NCBI RefSeq assembly: GCF_014647975.1
Contig: NZ_BMQF01000019.1
Location: 1-64,000, forward strand
DNA: 64,000 nucleotides
Source of the DNA: Streptomyces fumigatiscleroticus
GTDB lineage: Bacteria > Actinomycetota > Actinomycetes > Streptomycetales > Streptomycetaceae
Direction of reading: 5' to 3'
The notes under the pieces are model-generated. The model saw only the letters and a list, made by a program, of their open reading frames with translations, was not told where the DNA came from and did no database searches. Position numbers and translations under genes: made by a program. This document shows positions 17,114 to 24,517 of the stretch, in pieces (the stretch's first letter is position 1; each line of letters starts with the position of its first letter).

Positions 17114-18918
17114 AGCGGGGGCGACGTCGAGCCCGACTGCATGTGCCTGCGCCGCAGGCTGCTGCGACTCCAGCAACGCTAGGGCCTTTGAAAATCGAGG
17201 TCACGTTCCCGGACAACCGAGCGGCCATCGTGGACTGGACCCGGGAGCCTCAGCAGCGATTACTGCGGTCGCTGGGCGCCGAACTGGCAGCTTCGTGCGA
17301 GGTGGGTCAGGGAACGGGATCACCACACACGCTACGGAACCGTGCCCGCTCCTGTCGGGAATGGGCACGCTGGCTCGCATCCACGGAGGACGTGGAACTT
17401 CGCATGGGCGATCTTCTCCCCCGCCACCTCGATGAGTTCGAAAGCCATCTGCGCGAAAGGCATCCGGAATCATCGAGAACGCCGTACGCGCGTATCGCCG
17501 ACATCGTCTGGATGTTACGGCGTGTGAACGAAAAGGACGCGGACTTCTCGCCTGCCATGGTCCGGCGACTCTCCTATACGTCTCTCGGTCCGGTCGGTTC
17601 CTACGCCCCTCGCGACGCCTATTCGCCGTACGTTGTGGAGCAGTTGCGCGCGGCCGCCCGTTCCGATGTCGACCACGCCATTCGACGGCTGACGCTGGAG
17701 GGACCGGCGCTCCTGGCACAGGGGAGGGATCCTCGGGTGGCCGGATGGGACTCTGACGCCAATGTGCTGTGGGAGATTCACCGAAGCCAGGGAAGGCTCA
17801 CGCGTCAGGAGCTGGCCGACCGGGCGGGCCGGGCCCTGGCCGACAAGCATTCCCCTGGCCGTCTCGCGCCCCTGGTCTACCCGACCAGCCGCGACCTGTT
17901 CGCCCTGTTCCTTCTGTTCTGTCTTGAGAGCGGCATGGAGCTGGAAGCAGCCAGGGAGCTGACCTCTGACTGCCTCAAGAACCCGAACCGCGGTTACGTG
18001 CAGGTCGAGTACCTCAAGCGCCGACGCCATGGCCAGGAGTGGAACATGATCCGCGTCCGGGACGGTTCGCCCAACTCGCCTGGCGGGCTACTGCGGCTGG
18101 CACTTCGGCTCACGGCCTCCATCAGGGAGATCACCGGCTCATCCGCCTTGTGGCAGTTCCGAACGAAGGACGGCCTTCTGGCCACCGGCTACAGCACGAG
18201 TGCGGTGACGCACGTGGCACGGAGCTTCGTCTCAACGCATGACATCAGCGACGAGGGCCGCCCCGTCGAACTGCGCCTGTCTCGACTGCGAAAGACCTAC
18301 AAAGCCGCCGTGTACAAGGTCACTGGAGGGCGGATGTCGGCCTTTGTCCAAGGGCACTCGCCCGATGTCGCCGCCGCGCACTACGCGGACATCCCCTCGC
18401 TGCGTGATCTCCATGAGCAGGCCGTGGCGGACGGCTTGCAGGACGCGCTCGACGAGGCTCGTATCCCCTCGGTCCTCACACCGGAGGAGGAAGAACGTCT
18501 CGTTCAACAGCCCTCCGCCGCACCGAAGTTGCTCGGAGTCTCACCAACAGCGGTCGGGCCGCTCCTGTCCGGTGAGTCCGATCTGTGGCTGTCGTCCTGC
18601 CGTAACTTCTTCGACTCGCCATTCGGCACCAAGGGCAAGGCGTGCCCGGTGTCGTTCTTCGGCTGCCTCGGCTGCGGAAACGCTGTCATCACCCGGAGGA
18701 AACTGCCGGCCATCCTGGCATTTCTCAACCACATCGAGGCTGAGCGGGCCAAGATGCCGGAAGTCGAGTGGTCAGCGCGCTTCGGCGAGGCTCGTCAGCA
18801 GATCCTGCAACTGATCCTTCCAAGGTTCAGCGAGAGTGACGTCCTCAGTGCCAAAGCGGTGGCCGAGTCCACCAAGCCCCTCCTCTTCCTTCCCTCCAAC
18901 CTCTTCGGAGGTCACTGA
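17107..18918 (+). CDS. Tyrosine-recombinase-like protein 2 of the element (TnpB-like)
   Basis: 603-aa integrase-fold protein. GTG 17107 is taken as start: GAGGGAGCGAAG precedes it and it overlaps recombinase 1 by 7 nt. The catalytic region is recognisable but altered: the usual first Arg position reads SGMELEAARE (Glu in place of Arg, about residue 277), the box II His is Ser (RLSRLRKTY, about 391), while GHS and the Tyr (DVAAAHYADI, about 415-425) remain. A cysteine cluster near the C-terminus (C-x(15)-C...GCLGCGN, residues about 498-525) resembles a zinc-binding module. TnpB of Tn554-type elements is the closest plan. It may act as an accessory or half-active subunit. Confidence 0.83.
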   Translation: MVERGRRRARLHVPAPQAAATPATLGPLKIEVTFPDNRAAIVDWTREPQQRLLRSLGAELAASCEVGQGTGSPHTLRNRARSCREWARWLASTEDVELRMGDLLPRHLDEFESHLRERHPESSRTPYARIADIVWMLRRVNEKDADFSPAMVRRLSYTSLGPVGSYAPRDAYSPYVVEQLRAAARSDVDHAIRRLTLEGPALLAQGRDPRVAGWDSDANVLWEIHRSQGRLTRQELADRAGRALADKHSPGRLAPLVYPTSRDLFALFLLFCLESGMELEAARELTSDCLKNPNRGYVQVEYLKRRRHGQEWNMIRVRDGSPNSPGGLLRLALRLTASIREITGSSALWQFRTKDGLLATGYSTSAVTHVARSFVSTHDISDEGRPVELRLSRLRKTYKAAVYKVTGGRMSAFVQGHSPDVAAAHYADIPSLRDLHEQAVADGLQDALDEARIPSVLTPEEEERLVQQPSAAPKLLGVSPTAVGPLLSGESDLWLSSCRNFFDSPFGTKGKACPVSFFGCLGCGNAVITRRKLPAILAFLNHIEAERAKMPEVEWSARFGEARQQILQLILPRFSESDVLSAKAVAESTKPLLFLPSNLFGGH

Positions 18919-20951
18919 TGCCCGCACAACCACGTCCTCTTGAGCGCGGCGTCGCCCGCCCCTCCGACGCAGCACCCGTTCTCTCCGGACGCCCTCTCGT
19001 CGGCGACCCGTCCCTCGTGCCACGGTTCGGACATGACGTCTGGAACCTCGGCGTAGCGGGTTTTGCCGCAAACCGGTATGCAAGCGAGTTCCTGATCGAC
19101 TTCATGTCCCTGGACCATCCTGTGCGACGCGAAGCCGCGCGGAAATTCCTCTTCTGGAGGCTCAACACGCCACCGGTCCGTGGCCCGCTGCCTTCCATCT
19201 CAACGGTGGCGTCAGAGTGGTGGAACCTCCGGTGCTTCTTCCGGTTCCTGGACACCGAGCAGGGAGGCCTTCGCCTGGATGCGGTCACGCATCCGACTCT
19301 CGACGCCTACCTCGCACACTGCCGAAACGAAGGGCTGCTGACGAGCGGCCTCCGTCAACGGCTCCAGGTGATCCCACGCCTGCACCTTGCAGCACATGCT
19401 CTCACCACGGACGCGTTGGTCGTCAACCCGTGGAACGGCCGTCCCCTCACCCGAGTCATTGGTGCCGGACCAACGCGCAAGCGTGAAAACAAGACTCCCC
19501 GCATCCCACCGAAGGTGATCGGCCCATTGGTGCAGGCGGCGCTGTTCTACGTCCGTACCGCAGCGCGGGACATCATCAACGCACGTGCTGAGCTCGCGGA
19601 ACTGGAAGCTTCCGTCGAAAACATGCACGGCTTGTCCCTCAACCGGCTTGAGCACTATCTCAACGGCCTTGCCCACGACGGACGGGGAGTCCCCGTGGTG
19701 GACGAGTTCGGAAGGCAAGCGCGCCTGGCCGGTTCGCCCGCCTATACGTACATCATGAGAAAGTCCGGAGCCGGCCGGAGAGTCGCAGGCGGTGTCTACG
19801 ACGAGCGTATCGACCAAGCACTGGAGCGGCTGGGGCCTGAGCCCGGCGGCATGGACACGCCCATCAGCCTGCGTCCTCAGACCGGTCGCCCCTGGCGGGG
19901 CAGATTCAGCCCCGCCGCCGTGCCTCACGAGGAGCTGCTGCTGAGAACCGCCTGTTACATCCTCATCGCCTACCTGTCCGGCATGCGCGACTCCGAGGTC
20001 AAGGAACTGCGGGACGGCTGTCACTTCACCGAGCCGAGCGCGGATGGAGTCGTCGTCCGTCACAAGGTGCGTTCACAACTCGTCAAGGGCGGGCGTGGCG
20101 AAGCGGAGAATTGGGTGGTCATCGAGCCCGTCGCCGACGCCATCGGTGTCCTGGAGCAGTTACCCCATCGCGAGGCACTGTTCTGCCGCCCGGTGATCCG
20201 CGATCGATATTCGACGGTCTCGGCCAATCGAATGAATGAGAACCTCAACAAATTCCGAGCCCACTGCACGCACATCGGCTTCCCGGTGCCCGACGTGGAT
20301 GGGGAGCCCTGGAACCTCACCACCCGCCAGTTCCGCAGAACCGTGGCTTGGCACATCGCCCACCGCCCCTACGGCACGGTCGCGGGGATGATTCAGTACA
20401 AGCATCTTTCCGTGGCGATGTTCGAGGGATACGCCGGAACCTCAGCCTCAGGCTTCCGCGCGGAGGTCGCCGCCGAAGAGGCTCTGGCACGGCTGGCAGA
20501 CGTTGTGGAGCGTTACGAGGACTTCAAAGCCGGTGTCCGCTCCTCCGCACCCGGCGGCGCCCGAACCGACAACGAGTTCGCGCGCGTACAGGAGGAGCTC
20601 CAGGACTTCGCGGGACGAGTGGTCGATGAGCGCCGCCTCCACGCCATGCTCAAGGCCTCGGCCCACACCCTGCACATTGGGACGCTGAACGACTGCTACT
20701 ACCAGCCCGAGACCGCCCTGTGCCGGAATTCAAGTGGCGACGACAGCCCCATGCTCAACAACTGCCGTCCGGATCGCTGCGCGAACTCGACGATCACTAC
20801 TCGGCATCGTCCTGGCTGGGAAGCGGCGCGTGGGGAATCCGAGCGAGCACTCGCCTTCGTCGGACTCTCCGACCTGCAACGCACGGCTCTGCAGCAGCAT
20901 TTGAATGCGCTTAACAAAGTGATGGAAGGGATCGACCATGCCAACGACTGA
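18918..20951 (+). CDS. Tyrosine-recombinase-like protein 3 of the element
   Basis: 677-aa protein, ATG overlapping the preceding stop by one base (TGATG). Catalytic landmarks: Arg in YLSGMRDSEVKEL (about residue 354), an HxxR-like box modified to TTRQFRRTVAWH (about 470), KH instead of GH (YKHLSVAMFEGYAG) and Tyr at about 505. The C-terminal part has paired cysteines (NDCYYQPETALC, NNCRPDRCAN) that could bind metal. It is longer than TnpA of Tn554 and has a large N-terminal domain with Trp/Phe-rich helices (SEWWNLRCFFRFLD). Function in the trio is unknown: strand exchange, target choice or end bridging. It overlaps the next gene by 14 nt. Confidence 0.83.
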   Translation: MPAQPRPLERGVARPSDAAPVLSGRPLVGDPSLVPRFGHDVWNLGVAGFAANRYASEFLIDFMSLDHPVRREAARKFLFWRLNTPPVRGPLPSISTVASEWWNLRCFFRFLDTEQGGLRLDAVTHPTLDAYLAHCRNEGLLTSGLRQRLQVIPRLHLAAHALTTDALVVNPWNGRPLTRVIGAGPTRKRENKTPRIPPKVIGPLVQAALFYVRTAARDIINARAELAELEASVENMHGLSLNRLEHYLNGLAHDGRGVPVVDEFGRQARLAGSPAYTYIMRKSGAGRRVAGGVYDERIDQALERLGPEPGGMDTPISLRPQTGRPWRGRFSPAAVPHEELLLRTACYILIAYLSGMRDSEVKELRDGCHFTEPSADGVVVRHKVRSQLVKGGRGEAENWVVIEPVADAIGVLEQLPHREALFCRPVIRDRYSTVSANRMNENLNKFRAHCTHIGFPVPDVDGEPWNLTTRQFRRTVAWHIAHRPYGTVAGMIQYKHLSVAMFEGYAGTSASGFRAEVAAEEALARLADVVERYEDFKAGVRSSAPGGARTDNEFARVQEELQDFAGRVVDERRLHAMLKASAHTLHIGTLNDCYYQPETALCRNSSGDDSPMLNNCRPDRCANSTITTRHRPGWEAARGESERALAFVGLSDLQRTALQQHLNALNKVMEGIDHAND

Positions 20952-21348
20952 ACGCGTCGAAGACGCTCTCCGTGCAGCCTCCGAACGCCTCCTTCGCGGA
21001 GAACCTATTCGCAGCGATGGCTCCCTCACCGTCGCCTCCCTGGCCGCCGAAGCCGGCGTCAGCAGGGCGAGCACCTACCGCTGCCCCCAGGCCGTAGCCG
21101 ACTTCCGAAAGCTCGTGGCCGAGCAAGAGGACGCCGCATCTTCCTCCATGCCGCTGAGGCAAGAGGTCCAAGCACTCAGGGCAGCAGATCGCCGGCTCCG
21201 TAAGGAACACGCACGAGAGGTGCGTGAGCTGCGTCAATCGATCAATATCCTCGCCCAGCAGGTGCAGTTCCTGACCCTGGAGAATCAACGTCTCACGGAG
21301 GCGTCCGACCAGCGCAATCGCGTTACCCGCATCGAGAGCCGCCGTTGA
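20938..21348 (+). CDS. Small HTH/coiled-coil accessory protein of the element (TnpC/DUF6262-like)
   Basis: 136-aa protein. Residues about 30-50 (LTVASLAAEAGVSRASTYR) form a helix-turn-helix like that in TetR/DUF6262 proteins; residues about 70-125 (LRQEVQALRAADRRL..., ILAQQVQFLTLENQRL) are a long heptad coiled coil. It is translated from inside the end of recombinase 3 (14-nt overlap). The fourth gene of Tn554-family operons (TnpC) has similar size, position and coiled-coil content and affects orientation and frequency of transposition there. DNA binding plus self-association is inferred. Confidence 0.7.
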   Translation: MPTTERVEDALRAASERLLRGEPIRSDGSLTVASLAAEAGVSRASTYRCPQAVADFRKLVAEQEDAASSSMPLRQEVQALRAADRRLRKEHAREVRELRQSINILAQQVQFLTLENQRLTEASDQRNRVTRIESRR

Positions 21349-21472
21349 AATTCCAGGTTCCGTCCGGTGCCACCCATGGTGGGATGCGCGGCACGAGCGG
21401 CCTGTCGCTGCGTGTTCGAGCGGTGGGTAGGGTGCCGATGGTGCCGATTGTTTTGGTGGTCGGCGGTCGCAC

Positions 21473-23134
21473 TCACATCCGTTCCGGTGCCGAGACCCCG
21501 AGCAGCTGCAGCCCATTGCGCAGCACCAGCCTCGTGGCTTCGGTGAGCCACAACCGGGCCCGGGTGCAGTCGTCCGGGTCCTCGCCCGCCCTCGGCAGGA
21601 CCCGGCATGCGCCGTAGAAGCGGTGGTACGTACCGGCCAGCTGCTCCAGGTAGTGCGCCACCCGGTGTGGCTCGCGCAGCGTTGCGGCGGTGGCCACGAC
21701 CTGCGAGAACTCGGCCAGCATGCCCAGCAGGTCGGCCTCCCGCTCGTGAGTGAGCAGCGACGGGTCGAAGTCCTGCGGTGTGCCCTTCTCGATCCCGGCT
21801 TCTTCGGCTCTGCGCTGTACGGCGCACGGTCGCGTGTGCGCGTACTGGACGTAGTAGACAGGATTGTCATTCGACTGCCGGGTGAGCAGGTCGATGTCGA
21901 GGTCGATCGTTGCGTCCACGCTGGCCCGCGCGAGCGCGTACCGTGCGGCATCGACGCCGACCGCCTCGACCAGGTCGTCCATGGTGAGGACCGTGCCCGC
22001 CCGCTTGCTCATCCGGACCGGCGCCCCGTCCTTGACCATGTTGACCAGTTGTCCGATCAGGATCTCCAGATGCGTGTCCGGATCGTCACCGAAGCAGGCT
22101 GCCATGGCCCGCATCCGGCCCACATAGCCCGCGTGGTCGGCGCCAAGCATGATGACGACCCGCTCGAAGCCCCGGGACCGCTTGTTGAGGTAGTACGCGC
22201 AGTCCGCAGTGAAGTATGTCCAGGAACCGTCGCTCTTCACCAGGACCCGGTCCTTGTCGTCGCCGAAGTCCGTGGTTCGCAGCCAAACCGCGCCCTCGTC
22301 CTCGAAGACGTGACCACCCTCCCGCAGGCGGGCGACAGCGGCGTCCAGATCCCCCTGGTCGTGCAAATCCTTCTCGTTGAAGTAGACGTCGAAGCGGGTA
22401 CCGAACGCGGCGAGCGACGTCTTGATCTCGTCAAACATCAGCGCCGTGCCCTCTGTCCGAAAGGCGGCGAGGGCCTCGGCCTCCGGCAGTTCCAGGGCCC
22501 CGGGCTGCCGACGCAGTACCGCGGCGGCAATCTCCTCGATGTACGCGCCGCTGTAGCCATCCTCGGGCACAGGTGAACCCTGCGCCGCGGCGAGCAGCGA
22601 GCGGGCGAAGCGGTCGATCTGCACGCCGGCATCGTTGAAGTAGTACTCCCGTGACACATCCGCACCCGCTGCCTCAAGCAGTCGGGCGAGCACGTCGCCC
22701 ACGACCGCCCACCGGGCCCCTCCGATGTGCACCGGCCCGGTGGGATTTGCCGAGACGAACTCCACATTGAGCCGAAGGCCGCCGAGCCGGTCCGTACGGC
22801 CATAGGCGTCACCGGCCAGGACGATGTCGCGCGCCAGAGCACCGATCGCCGCGCTTTCCAACGTGATATTGAGGAATCCGGGGCCCGCGACCTCAGCCTT
22901 CGCGACTCCGTCCGCCGCGCTCACCAGCGGGGCCAACACCTCGGCGACAGTGCGGGCGGGCAGGCCGGCGGACTTGGCGAGTTGCAAGGCGACGTTGGTC
23001 GAGTAGTCGCCATGGCGGCGGTGGCGCGGGCGCTCCACGCGGATCTCCTCGGGCACCTCTGCCGAGATGCGTCCGGACTGGATGGCCGTGTGTACGCCGT
23101 CGGAGATGACGGCCGCGAGATCTGCTGGAGTCAC
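21473..23134 (-). CDS. argS: Arginyl-tRNA synthetase carried by the element
   Basis: 553-aa complete class I ArgRS (begins MTPADLAAVISDGV, GTG start). The Arg-tRNA synthetase N-terminal domain (RHGDYSTNVALQLAKSAG), HIGH-type motif PTGPVHIGG (about residue 134), MSKR as the KMSKS equivalent (about 376) and a DALR-type anticodon-binding domain ending GVSAPERM are all present. It resembles the mycobacterial-type ArgRS more than the longer enzyme I recall as the usual Streptomyces copy. It lies inside the element, read leftward, 188 bp after the exonuclease gene, so both could be read from the host gene's promoter. Likely roles: spare synthetase or resistance copy; not proven. Confidence 0.9.
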   Translation of the reverse strand: MTPADLAAVISDGVHTAIQSGRISAEVPEEIRVERPRHRRHGDYSTNVALQLAKSAGLPARTVAEVLAPLVSAADGVAKAEVAGPGFLNITLESAAIGALARDIVLAGDAYGRTDRLGGLRLNVEFVSANPTGPVHIGGARWAVVGDVLARLLEAAGADVSREYYFNDAGVQIDRFARSLLAAAQGSPVPEDGYSGAYIEEIAAAVLRRQPGALELPEAEALAAFRTEGTALMFDEIKTSLAAFGTRFDVYFNEKDLHDQGDLDAAVARLREGGHVFEDEGAVWLRTTDFGDDKDRVLVKSDGSWTYFTADCAYYLNKRSRGFERVVIMLGADHAGYVGRMRAMAACFGDDPDTHLEILIGQLVNMVKDGAPVRMSKRAGTVLTMDDLVEAVGVDAARYALARASVDATIDLDIDLLTRQSNDNPVYYVQYAHTRPCAVQRRAEEAGIEKGTPQDFDPSLLTHEREADLLGMLAEFSQVVATAATLREPHRVAHYLEQLAGTYHRFYGACRVLPRAGEDPDDCTRARLWLTEATRLVLRNGLQLLGVSAPERM

Positions 23135-23322
23135 GGCGGCGACGCTACCAGGGCGGACACCGCCGGAGACATCGATTATTCGGGCGGTCCACAGCCCTCA
23201 GCTGGAGAACCGGCCGGTTCCGAGACGAGGTTTCGAGAGACGGCTGACCTGCGGCTCTGCCCCAAGATCGATCTTTCTCTCTTCATGGCTGTGCCGATGT
23301 TCCCCAGCGCCGGATCCGGCCA

Positions 23323-24036
23323 TCAGCCAACGTACGGGATGACGGGCCAGGCCGAAGGGACAGTCGCCCTCGGGTTCGAGGTACGTCGAAGGTATTCCTG
23401 CAGCGACTCGGCCTGCTCGGCTGCCGCACGAACCTGCAGGTTGTGCAGGTCCATCGGCGCCAAGGCCCCTATGACCGAATGCTTGACCCCCATGGACCGC
23501 GCGGCACGTGCCGCAGCCACCGCGTCCGCGACGGCGTTGTGCGCGTCATCGAGCGTCACGCCGTAGTGCGCGCAGAGGGCCTGGAGATTCCGCGACCCCT
23601 TCCGGTACCGATCCACATGCTTGTCCAGGACCAAGGGGTCGATGACGGGCGATGCCTTTCCGTGCAACCGGTCGTCCAATGGCGCTATCCCATGCCTTCG
23701 GCACTCGCGGTCGAGGAGGGAGAGGTCGTACCGCGCGTTCATCACCACCAGCGGGGTCCCCGAGTTCAGTATCTCGGTGACGGCCGAGGTGATCTCTTCG
23801 ATCGCCGGAGCCGCCTTCATCCCGTGCTCCCGGGCGTGCTCGGTGGAGATGCCGTGGATGGCCGAAGCCTGCCGCGGGATGGTCACTCCTGGGTCGAGCA
23901 GCCATGTGCGTGGCACCGGAAGTCGCCCATCCGGGTCCACGGCGACTACCGCCGCAGTGACGATCCGGTCGGTCTCGATGTCTGTTCCCGTGGTCTCCAG
24001 GTCGAAGGCCACCAACGGACCGCTGGTCCAGCTCAT
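23323..24036 (-). CDS. Intact DnaQ-like 3'-5' exonuclease encoded by the element
   Basis: 237-aa DEDDh exonuclease with Exo I (VAFDLETTGTD, about residues 9-19), Exo II (NARYDLSLLD, about 99-108) and Exo III (DDAHNAVADAV, about 165, His-x4-Asp). It is the same family and length as the host gene the element interrupts, but clearly divergent, so not a recent duplication. Its ATG (24036-24034) overlaps by one base the TGA that ends the host N-terminal fragment, and GGTGGGG lies just upstream, giving a translationally coupled arrangement driven by the host promoter. The inference is that it replaces the activity lost by insertion. Confidence 0.9.
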   Translation of the reverse strand: MSWTSGPLVAFDLETTGTDIETDRIVTAAVVAVDPDGRLPVPRTWLLDPGVTIPRQASAIHGISTEHAREHGMKAAPAIEEITSAVTEILNSGTPLVVMNARYDLSLLDRECRRHGIAPLDDRLHGKASPVIDPLVLDKHVDRYRKGSRNLQALCAHYGVTLDDAHNAVADAVAAARAARSMGVKHSVIGALAPMDLHNLQVRAAAEQAESLQEYLRRTSNPRATVPSAWPVIPYVG

Positions 24037-24404
24037 CACAGGGCCCCACCCGCCAGAGCACCCTGAAACACCTGAGACGTACTCGCAGTGCGTGGATAAA
24101 ACGCGGCGTTGTACGCCACCACCGGCACACCCGTCTTCCAGTACGCCGCCAGCACGCCGGCGATCGCGTCCGCGACCCGGTCGGCCGGGGCGCCCTCGGC
24201 CCTCGCGCGCTCGTTGCTGATGCCGTGCACCGCGACCGCGTCCGCCGGGATCTCCACCCCCGGGTCGGCCAGCCATTCCCGGCGCCCCATCGGCTCCCCG
24301 GCCCTGACCTCGATCACGGCGCCCGTGACGATGCGCGCCTCGCGCGGATCCGTGCCGGTCGTCTCCAGGTCGAAACCGATCAGCAGCTCCCGGTGCCAGC
24401 CCAT
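24036..24404 (-). pseudogene. N-terminal half of the interrupted host exonuclease, fused to element sequence
   Basis: 122-aa open frame. Residues 1-101 are the host enzyme (MGWHRELLIGFDLETTGTD, Exo I) up to NAAF of Exo II; the last residues (YPRTASTSQVFQGALAGGAL) are encoded by the element's right end. Its TGA overlaps the ATG of the element's intact exonuclease. ATG 24404 is preceded by AGAAGGGGGG. The fragment lacks Exo II Asp and Exo III and must be inactive; it may serve as a translated leader. Confidence 0.9.
24088..24105. repeat. Right end of element: 12-bp terminal inverted repeat plus AACGCG core
   Basis: GTGCGTGGATAA (24088-24099), exact reverse complement of the left terminal 12-mer, followed by AACGCG (24100-24105). 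Only one AACGCG is needed to rebuild the continuous exonuclease frame, so the second is the element's contribution or a 6-bp duplication. Confidence 0.9.
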
Positions 24405-24517
24405 GGGCGGCCCCCCTTCTCGTGGTGCTTTCCCCCAGTGGTCTCCCACCTTCGCACGCGCCACTGACAACGCGGGGAGCCCGCCTCGGGGATCATGTCC
24501 AGTCTCCGGCGGACGTT

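Larger units (their letters stand above)
15571..24099. mobile_element. 8.5-kb Tn554-like integrative element carrying three tyrosine recombinases, ArgRS and a replacement exonuclease
   Basis: Ends are fixed by three independent signs: a 12-bp perfect terminal inverted repeat (15571-15582 and 24088-24099), an identical 6-bp AACGCG flank on both sides (15565-15570, 24100-24105), and the exact split of one exonuclease reading frame at the same place. Gene order: recombinase 1 (492 aa), recombinase 2 (603 aa), recombinase 3 (677 aa), small HTH/coiled-coil protein, all rightward and overlapping; then argS and a complete exonuclease, both leftward. By eye the element is less G+C-extreme than its flanks. 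Joining the ends in a circle would recreate 12-bp arms around a 6-bp centre, the layout of a tyrosine-recombinase crossover site. Tn554 and recombinase-in-trio elements are the nearest known plans. Confidence 0.88.

Noticed and set aside
23135..23322. T-box or other riboswitch before argS
   Set aside because: No T-box sequence or stable stem pattern could be recognised in the 188-bp gap.
15571..24099. Integrated prophage or conjugative AICE
   Set aside because: No structural phage genes, no repSA/traB/FtsK-like genes and no tRNA attachment site; only recombinases and cargo.
15571..24099. Exonuclease copy as a simple tandem duplication of the host gene
   Set aside because: The element copy and the host halves differ at many residues, and the copy lies inside the inverted-repeat ends, so it came with the element.
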